A stretch of DNA of 64,000 bases from Pestalotiopsis fici W106-1. Its lineage: Eukaryota; Ascomycota; Sordariomycetes; Amphisphaeriales; Sporocadaceae. The stretch covers positions 2,051,077 to 2,115,076 of the forward strand of contig NW_006917095.1 of NCBI RefSeq assembly GCF_000516985.1, given 5' to 3'. The notes under the pieces were generated by a model, which saw only the letters and a list, made by a program, of their open reading frames with translations, did not search any database and was not told where the DNA came from. The number at the start of each line of letters is the position of its first letter. Position 1 is the first letter of the stretch. The position numbers and the translations under genes are program-made. Positions 24,199 to 34,604 of the stretch are shown here, piece by piece.

Positions 24199-25789
24199 AT
24201 GAAGTCTTCCGTGGCTTCCTTATTATTCTTTTCTGGCCTTTCCAGCCTTGCAGCTGGCGCCAGCATCCCTAGATATTTCGAGAAACAACCAATCACTCGT
24301 AGAGATCTCACCAGTGCGGAGGTCCGACAGGAGCTTGGCGACCAGGTCTCCTCGGGCACCCTGATTTATGGAGCAGATGATGCTGAATTCGCCGAACTTA
24401 CTTCCCGATGGACCGATTATTCCAAGCCGGATGTCCAAGTCGCAATCGAACCCGCAACGGAAGCCGATGTTGCAACAATAGTATGATTTTACCACCTTTG
24501 ATAACATCAATACTTGTTCTACCTACTAACTACGACAGGTCAACTACTGTAACGACAACAGTATTGACTTCCTAGCCCTCAACGGTGGCCATGGCCTTGC
24601 TTATAGTCTGAAATCGTTTAGTGGTCTCCAGATCAGTATGTGGCAGTTGGACAACATCACCATCTCAGACGATGCCGGGTCAGCCTGGTTTGGAGGTGGT
24701 ACCAAGGTTGGCAATGTTACCCAATACCTTTCCGATCGAGGCTATGTCACCACGACTGGTGGCTGTGAGTGCGTCGGCATGATGGGCGCTGGTCTTGGTG
24801 GTGGCCACGGTCGGTACGAAGGTCTCTACGGCATGATCAGTGACAACATTCTGGAGCTCAACCTTGTTTTGGCCAACGGTACATCCATTGTCGTTAGCGA
24901 ATCGGAGAACAGTGACCTCCTCTGGGCCATGAAGGGAGCCGGTCACAATTTCGGCATCGTCACGAGCTACAAAATGACTATCTGGCCCCTGGAGGACACA
25001 ACCTGGCACTGGCACAACTATATCTGGCGTGGCGATCAGCTCGAGACCGTCTTTGATGCCCTTAACACCTTCCACGGCAATGGTACCACGCCCGTTAACA
25101 TGGCCTTTGAGGTTGGAAACTTTGTCATGAACACTACCATCACAAGCGACGAGCCCGTGCTCTTCTGGACCTTTGCCTACCGTGGACCTGCCGATGAGGC
25201 AGAGGAGCTCCTCGTCCCTTTCAACGCCATTGACGCCGAAATGAGCGTCTCGGGTGATGTGCCGTACACGGGGATCGCCACCGCACAGGGAACCAGCTGG
25301 GACTCTGCCATTTGCCAGCACGGACAAGTGCACATCACCTCGACAGTGGGCCTAGTAACCTACAACCTAACGGCCGAGCGTCAAATTTTCGAAGGCTTCA
25401 AGCAGCGCGCGCAGGAGTACCCAGAGCTCGTGGCGGCATCCTTCATCATGCACGAGGGCTACGCCACAGAGGGTGTCGACAACATCGCCTCCGACAGCTC
25501 GGCCTACCCCTTCCGCAGCGACCACCATCTGATGCTGTTCAACGCCGTCTCGCCGAGCAGCGACTACGATGATTTGGCTCTTGCCTGGGCCAACGAGGCG
25601 CGCGACCAGTGGAACGCAGGCCAGCCCGGCCGCGCCCCCCACGCCTATGTCAACTACGCCAGCGGCCTCGAGACCGTCGAGGAGTGGTATGGCGAGGAGA
25701 GCTGGCGTATCGAGAGGCTAACGAGCCTCAAGACGAAGTACGACCCTGACAACCGTTTCCGCTACTACAACCCCATCGTTGCCGCATAA
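24199..25789 (+). CDS. Secreted FAD-linked oxidase 1 (berberine bridge enzyme-like)
   Basis: Two exons, 24199-24480 and 24539-25789, in phase 0, give 510 aa. A signal peptide (MKSSVASLLFFSGLSSLAAG) directs it to the secretory route. The FAD-binding PCMH fold shows the histidine of GGHG (~residue 113) and the cysteine of GGCECVG (~170), the two residues that tether FAD covalently in bicovalent BBE-type enzymes. The C-terminus ends in the family signature YDPDNRFRYYNP. Relatives oxidise alcohols or close rings in alkaloids and polyketides. Several N-glycosylation-type sequons (for example NMT-type NTT and NGT) agree with secretion. The substrate is unknown. Confidence 0.92.
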
Positions 25790-27856
25790 GCATGCAGCGT
25801 AGGCGGGGTCTGGAGTGACGGTGCTACGGATTCTAGTATATATTGTTTGGGCTGTCATTATTAGGTGGCTGTCCATTGTGAAGTTTTTTTTTTTTTTTTT
25901 GTAGTTTTACATACGATTGTTTGCATAGATCTCATATTTCATAGACTTTGTAGGGTATTCAAATACACTTCGATGCAATGACATAATATTGTTCTGCGCT
26001 GTTTCATTCCGTGCTGTTTAACGGTGAAACTCCCTGGTAAGCATTTTCTGGTCTTATGCAACACCATGAACCTAATATGCAGCCAATTGAAGAAACTTCA
26101 CTCAGCAGATAGTGTGATGGCTGATATAGGTGATCCGTTACTGTCTTTGGACATCTCAGTCTCTAAAAATGGAGCCATCGTAATGAGCAATTGAAGCAGC
26201 GACAGCACATGTCTGTAAAATTAGAAGCATCGCAAGTGCACATTAATGGAGTATCCACGGTTTGTTAGACGAATTCGTATCTATGGCAGAGCAGGATCTG
26301 AAAAGAGGCCCGCGAAGCGTCAGCTGGTAATTGAAATACATTTCGGCTTCAGGAAGTACCGGTACATGTGTATCTAGTATGCTTTAACCATGCCACGCTG
26401 GCAAGCAAGTCTCCGGTCACTTGGATTATATCTTGCCGTGATCGGCGGCATCTTCTGTCTATCTTGCGGTAAAATTACTTGTGGCTGTTTCTTGCATAGT
26501 TTCTGAATATCTCGAGTGTCTAGGCCATTCCATGGGAGGAATATAGTTCATAAGTATTCAGTTTTGTTGCGACGGGCCAAGTGGACGACTGTGCCAGAAC
26601 ATCTCTAAGAAGCATGTTAGCATAGTTGTTGTAGATATTCTTAGGTCTGCCGAGGCTTTGAGTTCGGAGCTTCAAACTCCTCAAAATCAACAGATCATGG
26701 ATTTCTAGGATTCCCGATCAGCTGGGGAATGGATTCGAGCACATGGTGAAAGCCGGCCCGCTACAGCCCCGCTGAATGCCCCTCCTGGTCCCTGGAGTCA
26801 TCCCCCGCAATCACACATACGCCGGTCGAAGAAACCTCTGGGGACGGCCCGGCTCTGGTTCGTAGCGGCACCGAAATTCTCGAGTTTTTCCACCGCTCAC
26901 GGCAAACATTCTAAATGCCTCCGTCTTTATTTCACAGTCCCTCAACATTTATCTCCCCCTCATATCTTCATTAAGAATGGTTTTAGATATGTGATTTAAG
27001 TACTCTGATAGCATTTGGACATGGCACGGTTGAATTCTTAACGCGTTACGAAATAATTGTGTGCTAAGGTGCAGTGCTTAGGTATTTACAAACGTATTAA
27101 TCACCAATGAATTACTCGACTAACCTATATATGTACCTGGAAAGATTGTATGACCGCTCTAGCGGTTGGTTTGCGCTAATGGCGTTGGCTTGGCTCTCCA
27201 CAATTGTTATACGCGTATCTTCCACCACCTTATAAGCTGACAAGTAATTAAAGGTACAACTCTAATGTGATGTAAAGCAATGTTGAAACTAGCATTATGA
27301 GGTGGAATCAGAGGTGCAGTATAAATCATAAATGGCCTGATATATAAAGCAGAGTCGTACAGGTTCGTAGCAAATCCGGGCTTATTACATACATTACGAA
27401 AGAAAAATAAGCATTTCCGATCGTGTAAATGCAACTGTCATCCCCGCACTCACCCAAATACCTTGTATGCGCCCAGATTAAGGATAGCAAATACGTACCT
27501 AACCTACCTAAGTAAGCAGACTTTTCGTGACGGCTTACTTGGAGTCTTCTAATGTAAGACACGGTGCGCTTGCACATACTGTCTTACGGTAATTGTTAAA
27601 ATCTGGTTTCTTGCATGTATATGATTAATTTCTGCGTGCTAAAACGAATAATTGGTATTAGGTACTATAAGAAGCAAAGCACACTTGTTTCATTGCTTCG
27701 GCATTAAAGGGCTACTACAATTCATGCATATCAAAACCACTTCTCTATCAAGCTCATGTGATCCATTATCAAACCTACACTCGGTAGCGTTAACCCAGAG
27801 TTCAAACCAAGTTTATTGCCACGTATTAGCTATACCCTTACAAACGTCTTCTCATC
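25790..27856. other. Gene-free stretch with dispersed repeat copy
   Basis: About 2.1 kb without a recognisable gene. A poly-T tract lies at ~25887-25901 just after the FAD oxidase. One copy of a dispersed element is at 27140-27231. Confidence 0.5.
27140..27231 (+). repeat. Dispersed repeat, copy 1
   Basis: The segment starting AAAGATTGTATGACCG and ending near TCCACCACCT matches 35292-35386 over ~90 bases. Many of the differences are C/T or G/A transitions, as between RIP-mutated copies. Flanks outside the matched segment are unrelated, so its ends are probably near 27140 and 27231. It may be a miniature transposon remnant. Confidence 0.65.
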
Positions 27857-29103
27857 ATGCCCCCCAGCAAGAACGCATCACTAGATGCCGACATAGTCCT
27901 GGAGGCCTTTCAAAACATCAAGAATGCCACAGATAACTACATTTTGAAGAATCACATGGAAACCTTTTGCTCAGAATTTATGCCAAGAGCTAGTGAGCTC
28001 GCCATTGCCATATTTTGTAACGTGTTCCAAGAGCTGGGATGTCCCATTCGATCCGCCGCTCCAGGCGACAAACTCCCACGAGTACGTCACGCGCCAAAAC
28101 ACAAAAAATACGTCGACTATCTCTATGGAGTATTGGAAAATAATGGCGGCTTGGTCGAGACGAGAGGTTCAGATGTCATTCGTACTGCCAAACCGTGTCC
28201 CAGTGCTGATATTGACACGGCATTCGAGGAGCTCCTGCGTGACCGGCCTGCCCAGGTGGCCGAGATCAAGCTCATGCAGCTGACGAGCCGCCACTTTGTC
28301 CGAGGACTCCTGGGCGAGGTCGAGGCCGTGCATTTCCTGTTTGGCTCCAGCGAAGGTCGCGTGCTGCTGGACCAGCTCTACGCGACGGCCGACTCGAGCA
28401 AAACCGTGCTCGAGCCACTAGAGGCCTTGATGACCGAGATTGGCGAGTCGTGGGTATCACAAAAGGAACCCCTCCGTATCCTCGAGGTTGGAGCGGGCAC
28501 CGGCGGAACAACGCAGCGCATGCTGCCCGCTCTCGCGGCCCTCGAAGGCACCCAGGTCCAATACACCGTGTCGGATCTGAGCGCCATGCTGGTCTCGCAG
28601 GCTTCTCAGACATTTGCCCAGTATGACTTTGTCAAGTACGCGGTTATCGACATTGAAAAGGAGCCGGAGCCGGAGCTGCTCAAGAGTGCGCACATCATTC
28701 TCGGGTCCAATGTCCTGCATGCGACGCTCGACTTGAAATCCACCCTCAAGAATCTTCACAAGATGTTGCGACCGGACGGATTCCTCGTCGTGCACGAGAT
28801 GACGGCGCAGATGCTGTGGGCCGACGCCGCGTTCGGGCTGATCGAAGGGTGGTGGCGATTCGAGGACGAGCGAACCCACGTTTTGCAGAACTCCAAGGCT
28901 TGGAACAAGGTTCTGACGGCAGCTGGCTACAGTTCGGTGGACTGGACTGATGGTCGCCGTCCAGAAGCCAAATCGCAGCAGTTGATTTTTGCCATGGCTT
29001 CAGATCCTGAGTATGTTCCTATCCATGTCGAACGGTCGTGTAAGATTTCAGAGGGGAATATGCTAATGAAGCGAAATATTCTAGATCAATGTTTGGAAAT
29101 TAA
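27857..29103 (+). CDS. Stand-alone SAM methyltransferase resembling NR-PKS CMeT domain
   Basis: A first exon, 27857-29010, and a short last exon, 29085-29103, give 390 aa. The 74-nt intron (GTATGT..TAG, branch-like TGCTAATG) removes a stop-free extension that shows no homology. SAM motif I is EVGAGTGGTT (~residues 209-218), with matching downstream elements (NVLHAT, LRPDGFLVVHEM, EGWWRF). The N-terminal ~190 residues also follow the lead-in region of the C-methyltransferase domain of non-reducing PKSs (family knowledge, from memory of the fold), so the protein looks like that whole domain as a free enzyme. No signal peptide, so cytosolic. It could methylate carbon or oxygen of a chain in trans; HR-PKS 2 has lost its own methyltransferase. 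Confidence 0.85.
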
Positions 29104-29358
29104 GTGCAAATTTTCAAAAAGAAATCATTTTCCTCGCGTACGGAGTACATCTTGCTGCTCTCTGCTGCGCCGGTCTGTACGTGTGGAGGCTGATACCCAC
29201 GCTTACTTTTTCATCAGCCACGGCGGGGTGGTGGCGTGGTCGCTGTACTCCCAATTCCTTCCTTGTGATTACGAGTCTGGCTTCGCTTACGCGGGCAACG
29301 AAATTCCTTGTGCAAGATGATGGCCTGATTTCGTGAGGTGTCCTCAGCTGTCTTCCTG

Positions 29359-29365
29359 TATAAAA
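29359..29365 (+). promoter_or_regulatory. TATA-like box before P450 1
   Basis: TATAAAA lies 71 bases before the P450 ATG at 29436, in the ~330-base gap after the methyltransferase gene. Confidence 0.5.
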
Positions 29366-29435
29366 CATGCAGTATCTAGTCGCTGGACCGCGTAGAAAAA
29401 CCAAGTAGTAACGAAGTATATTGTCCACATTTACT

Positions 29436-31506
29436 ATGATATTTCAACAAGACTGGTTTAACTTGTTCAAGCTGCCAGAAATGGTATTGGGCTGGCTGTC
29501 GTGGTATGACACCAACAATATGTCGCATCTGCACGGTTTCTGCATCTTTCTTATAATCATACTCGCGTACAGTATCTGTCTGGGTGTCTATCGATGTATG
29601 AAATCAATTGCCCTGGATGCAAGCCTGAGCGGGTATCCTGTTGCTAACCGCCGATGTAGTATTCTTCTCCCCGCTTTCGAAAATCCCAGGGCCACGCATA
29701 GCTGGTAAGTCAGCAAGTTTTAGCAGAAGACGACAAATGACAGTTCTGATAACGACGGTTTCTCTAGCTTTGACATATTGGTACGAGTCATACTTTGAGC
29801 TATGGAAAGGCGGGCAATACTTCCGTGTTGTCGAAGAGATGCATAGAACATACGGTGTGTCTCGGCCATCAGATCAATGGCTTCATTCAATTAATTCTAG
29901 AATAGGGCCCATCGTCCGTGTCACTCCACAAGAAATCCATTTCCAGGACCCCGACTTTCTCAATACCCTATATCCTAGCAGAGGGAAAAACGTTGATAAG
30001 CCCGAATTTGTAGCAGTAAGATCGGGAAGTGAGCAAAAATTCACATATCCTTAATTTTTGTCAATATCTCTCTGACGCGTCCTGCTAGCGCCCGGCTCCC
30101 TTGTGTCAACCGTAGACCACAATGTCCACCGGCGGCGGCGGAATGCTCTGAGCTCCTTCTTCTCCAACGCCAGTATCCAGCGACTTGAGCCCATTATGAA
30201 GGACAACATTCGGCAGATGCTCAAGAGGATGGAGAAGCACGGCGAGCGCAAAGAAGTAGTTGAAATACACTACATGTTCAAAGCGATGACTAGCGATATT
30301 GTCACCAGACATGCATTTGCCGACTCATTCAAGTTCATGTACGAGGAGAGTTACGGCAAGAGTTACTACGACGCCAGCGACTACCTCGTCAGCTTGACTC
30401 ATTACTTTGGCAACTTCCCCTTGCTTCGTATTTTAGCAAGCTCGATCCCAGGTTGGGTTATGAAAACACTTATGCCATCTGGGAGAGACTTTTTAGATAA
30501 GCAATCGGTATGTATGTCCTGCGTCTGAACCCTCATTTTTAAACAGGCCGCCTGATTATCATCCTTCTTTTCTCTAGTGGTGGCTCAACAAGGTTCGTGA
30601 GATCAGGCGCTCCAACGACCAAGAGCTCATGAAAAGCACAATATTCGGGGGCATTCTGAGCAGTTCATTACCAGACGAGGACAAGACAGATGTTCGGTTG
30701 GCAGACGAGGCACAGTTGGTTGTTTCTGCAGGAGAGGGTACTACTGGTCAGACATCATCCTGCCCTCCCTCTTTGCTGGCCCTCCTATTCCAACATTGGC
30801 ACTAATTTCTAGGGGAATAGCATACGCGCTTCAGTGCGCCGTCTTCCATTTGCTGTCCAACCCAGTGGAATTGGGTCGCTTGAAAGACGAGCTCCACACA
30901 GCAGTGCAGGACCCAAGCGCTATCCCGAGTGGTTCGCAAGTCATTAATCTTCCTTACCTCAATGCCGTGATCAATGAAGTGCTGCGTCTCCATCCCGGCG
31001 TTATTCATCGGCAGGTCCGCGTATTCCCTGATGATCCAATCGTTTACACGGACAAGAGCACTGGGCAAGAATACGTCTTGCCACCGGGCACAGCCTGGGG
31101 CGTCTCACCACTTGGAATCAACATGAATGCCGACATTTTCGAGGACCCATATGAATTTCAACCCCAAAGATGGATTGATGACCCCACAATCAGCAGGGCG
31201 TTGATGACTTTTTCTAAGGGCTCGAGGGCATGCGTTGGGTCAGTTGCCTCTTTCTGCGCTTCTTTCACGAATGCAACCCGTCTAATGATCAAACTCTGCT
31301 GCAACAGGCTGAACCTTGCACGGCGCGAACTCGTCACGATTGTCGCGAGCATTTTCCTCAAGTACGACGTGTACCGCGGGCAGAAAGGGCCTACACTCGA
31401 ACTATATGACACTGTGCGCGGTCGGGACATTGACGCTGTGAGGGACTACATTCTCCCCCTTCCTGCTAAACGGAGCCTGGGTTTGCGAGTGAGGATCAGA
31501 AACTAA
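29436..31506 (+). CDS. Cytochrome P450 monooxygenase 1
   Basis: Eight exons: 29436-29595, 29660-29704, 29768-29854, 29906-30028, 30089-30507, 30578-30746, 30821-31238 and 31308-31506. They sum to 540 codons (539 aa) in phase. An N-terminal hydrophobic segment (HGFCIFLIIILAYSICLGVY) anchors it in the ER, followed by the proline hinge SPLSKIPGP. The I-helix reads AGEGTT, the K-helix ExxR is EVLR, and the heme loop is FSKGSRACVG with cysteine ~472. The last intron (69 nt, GTCAGT donor) is a multiple of three and has no stop, so its retention would insert 23 residues just after the heme cysteine. It would hydroxylate or further oxidise a cluster intermediate with a P450 reductase; the position is unknown. 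Confidence 0.92.
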
Positions 31507-32327
31507 TCATGCGGCGTTACGGAATGGTAATGATGCTTATGAAGACAATCATTACATGAGGAACATTACTACATAATCAGAAGTCAGCATAATAACTCGA
31601 TTATCGTAATCAGTGATGATTTTGATTATTTCCAGTTTTGCACGTGGCTGCATTGGCATGAACAGCATGAGTACCCTCAGCTCATAGGTTATATGAACAG
31701 AAAAGGAGATGCACTGTCAGCAGCTGAAAGTGGTAAATGGAGACTTATGTTCAATCCATGTCCTTTCGAAGCCCGCATCGGCATCCTTAGAATATACACA
31801 CTGGTATTGTAACGGAACATTGATCCGGAGTCGGCTAAACATAAACCAGTGTGGCTTGTTGGGGTAAGCTGAGGGAAAGCTGAAGCAACATGTACTGCTA
31901 AGCAACAATATTACATTTTACCCGAGATGAAATCGAATGATTATGCTTAATGGCATGAATTGAACAGTCAAGATGTACGAAATATCAGCTAACCCATCTA
32001 GGTACGTATTGAAGCACGTACGATAAGCTCCTCGTAGGTAGCCCGCGTCGGTTGCGTTATTCTCACATGATAATCCTTGTCGCGTTTGTGCGACAATGCT
32101 CGGAGACTTTTCCATACTTGCGGGCTTTTGTGTTAGGCCGGTTTGAGACAAAGGTCCAAGATATGATTACGAAGATACAAAGCAGTCAGCAGCAGCTTCA
32201 CACCTTTTTCTGTCTATGTTATTCCGTGTAGGTCTTCGTTAAACCCCACCATGTCTGTATGATTGCACCTCCCTTTTTTCTTTGCGACTAGTCCCACCAG
32301 TAGCAGCCTACGTGCATTGGCAACATC
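31507..32327. other. Intergenic region
   Basis: About 0.8 kb between P450 1 and the next SDR gene on the same strand. No frame or repeat was recognised; it must contain the SDR promoter. Confidence 0.5.
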
Positions 32328-33194
32328 ATGACTGCCACCAAACAAGAGAAGCGCACCGTTCTCGTTACTGGGTGCTCAGACAATGGTCTCGGGACCGCTC
32401 TGGCCATAGCCTTTCACGATGCCGGGTACCACGTCTACGCAACGGCCCGGACCGTGACCAAGATGCAGCAGTGCGCCGCCCACGGCATCCAGACACTAGC
32501 GCTAGACATACAATCTGAGTCATCCCTCGCCGAGTGTGTGGCCCAGGTGGGGGATCGCCTCGACATCTTGGTCAACAATGCCGGCGCCATGATGACCATG
32601 CCCGTGTCCGACACGGCAATTTCTCAGGCCAAGGAGGTCTTTGATGTCAATGTCTGGGGCACGCTGGCCGCAATACAGGCCTTTCTGCCCCTGCTGATCA
32701 AGTCCAAGGGCATCATTGTCAACAACACGTCCATCAGCTCCACCTTGGTGATCCCGTACGGCGGCGCCTATGGAGCCTCCAAGGCGGCGCTGGCCATGTT
32801 TTCCGACATGCTGCGGGTCGAGATCGCCGCATTTGGCGTCCGGGTTGTCGATCTCAAGACGGGCGTTGTGGGCCCAACCAACCTGGGCAAAAACGAGCGC
32901 TCCACCCCTGTCTTGCCCGAGGGCTCCATTTACGCGCCGGCCAAGGACCTGGTGGAGAAGGGTCTCCGCCGGGAAGACTTTGAGGAGACCGGTATGCCCC
33001 CGGCCGCGTGGGCTCGGAAGATTGTGCAGGACCTCGAGAAGAAGTCGCCGCCATCGCTGATCTGGCGAGGACAATCGGCCTTGCTTGCATGGGTGGTCAC
33101 CCTCTTGCCGCACGGTCTCCTTGACGGCGTGATAAAGAAGGCGACTCATTTCGCCGAGGTTGAAGAGGTCATTAAAAAGCGATATGGAAATTAA
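32328..33194 (+). CDS. Short-chain dehydrogenase (Ayr1-like)
   Basis: Single exon, 288 aa. The cofactor motif is TGCSDNGLG (~14-22), followed by NNAG, then a serine-rich strand and YGASK with the catalytic tyrosine and lysine (~148-152). The overall pattern, including the TGCS start and the extended C-terminal helix region, is that of NADPH-dependent 1-acyldihydroxyacetone-phosphate reductase relatives. In clusters such proteins act as ketoreductases. It converges with the regulator gene, with ~335 bases between the stops. There is no intron, unlike the other two SDR genes here. Confidence 0.9.
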   Translation: MTATKQEKRTVLVTGCSDNGLGTALAIAFHDAGYHVYATARTVTKMQQCAAHGIQTLALDIQSESSLAECVAQVGDRLDILVNNAGAMMTMPVSDTAISQAKEVFDVNVWGTLAAIQAFLPLLIKSKGIIVNNTSISSTLVIPYGGAYGASKAALAMFSDMLRVEIAAFGVRVVDLKTGVVGPTNLGKNERSTPVLPEGSIYAPAKDLVEKGLRREDFEETGMPPAAWARKIVQDLEKKSPPSLIWRGQSALLAWVVTLLPHGLLDGVIKKATHFAEVEEVIKKRYGN

Positions 33195-33529
33195 TGTAGC
33201 CTTTCATTCATCGTTAGACTCGGTGTTCATTATCTGGAATTTATTCTAGGCTATCTATCTACCTTGTATCTTGACTTATTTTCTATCGTCCATCATGTCT
33301 TCGTGTAGGTCTCGATTTGATTGATAATAGCTGCTTTGGTACGTAACTGGGCTTTTCGACCAAGGCAATTGATGATGTCCTCACGAGTGGCCAATATACC
33401 TAGTTTCAACGTGGCATGGTGGCAAAGGGTTTTTGGAGAGGGCGATGAATTTACGCTACCGTATCTCTACCATTTCGGTATCATGTCGTATCTCGTAACT
33501 GATAGTGTCAACATTGCTATTTTCCTTAC

Positions 33530-34604
33530 TTAGTCTAATTCCTGGGCTTGGAGATCTTCCACCTGCTTCGCATTGTTACTACTATCATCACATGGCGCCT
33601 TGGCCTGGACGCTGGCCCCGGATTTCAACAGCAGTTCCACTCCTGCTTCGAAGCCTGCCTGGATGGCAATATGCAACGCTGTCCTCCCAGCCTTGGTGTA
33701 GCTATTAACCAACGTACCATCGTTGGTGCAGTGCTTCAAGTATTTCCGCAGCAGCCGATCGCGTTGGTGCATAACGGCCCAGTGGAGCGCCGAGCGGTGC
33801 TGGTTGTCCACATATCGGAGGCTCGCTCCGTGCGACAGCAACAAGTCGGCCACGTCCTCGTAGCCGCGGATGGTGGCGTGGACCAACGGCGTCTGGCCGT
33901 CCTGGTCCTGGAGGTTGCAATCCGCGTCATGGTCCAGCAGGATTCGCACAATATTACAGTGCCCTTGCTTGGCCGCCATGTGCAGCGGACTGACGGTCAG
34001 AAACCTGCTTTTGGAGTCTTCGCCACTTGCTGCCGCCTCCAGCGACGCACAGATGCTGAGCTGCTGCGTATCACTCGAGGCTTGGACAAGAGCAGGAAGT
34101 ACCATCTCGGACTTTCCGTGGGCGCACTTTTTGCACACTCGGTCAATGTGGTCAGAATTCTGCGATTCTGGCGATGCAAGGGCTCCAATCGAGTAGTTCC
34201 ACTCGGGTTCAAGGCTCGAAAGCCAGGGAAAATCGAAGTTGTTGTCCATGGCTACGTCCGTGACACGACTCATGGAAAAGTCTCCAAAGTCACTGGGGGA
34301 GCCATCTCGACTCGCGGGAAAGGAGAGACTCGGAGACTCGGGCAGGATAGCGAATCCGGAAGTGGCCCCAGATTGGGGCGGCCCCCCATTCGAAGGTTGG
34401 GGGGATTTGTTCTGTCGATGCTCGCGTGCTTTGCGTGCACCATGTTTCTCTACTTAGCGTATGAGTATGACCAGCCCAGTCCGGATCGCCCTGTATCTAA
34501 TTCGATTATACTGGAGATTACTCACCTCGAAACCGGCGCTGTGCTAGTCGGTTTTGCTCTCGACGCCGTTCCACGGTTGTCAGGTTGCCAGACATGACTG
34601 TCAT
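33530..34604 (-). CDS. bZIP-ankyrin (TOXE/bANK-type) transcription factor
   Basis: Two exons, 34604-34526 and 34449-33530, total 332 aa. The first exon encodes a bZIP-type basic region, ERRREQNRLAQRRFR (~residues 12-26); the join runs in phase into the second exon, and no leucine zipper heptads follow. The C-terminal half has about four ankyrin repeats (SPLHMAAKQGH, TPLVHATIRGY, SALHWAVMHQR, TALHIAIQAGF). A basic region without zipper plus ankyrin repeats defines the TOXE/bANK family, which controls metabolite clusters such as HC-toxin and apicidin (established). It is the likely pathway-specific activator here. The long plus-strand frame over the same bases (33548-34597) is an antisense shadow. 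Confidence 0.9.

Noticed and set aside
24680..25333. 217-codon minus-strand frame
   Set aside because: Antisense shadow of FAD oxidase 1, GC-rich third positions keep it open.
29011..29320. C-terminal extension of the methyltransferase to 487 aa
   Set aside because: The extension has no homology, and a well-formed intron with a branch-like TGCTAATG ends the protein at the usual domain boundary.
32520..33149. 209-codon minus-strand frame
   Set aside because: Antisense shadow of the intronless SDR gene.
33548..34597. 349-codon plus-strand frame
   Set aside because: It lies antisense to the bZIP-ankyrin gene, whose domains and splice join are clear; the antisense product shows no domain.
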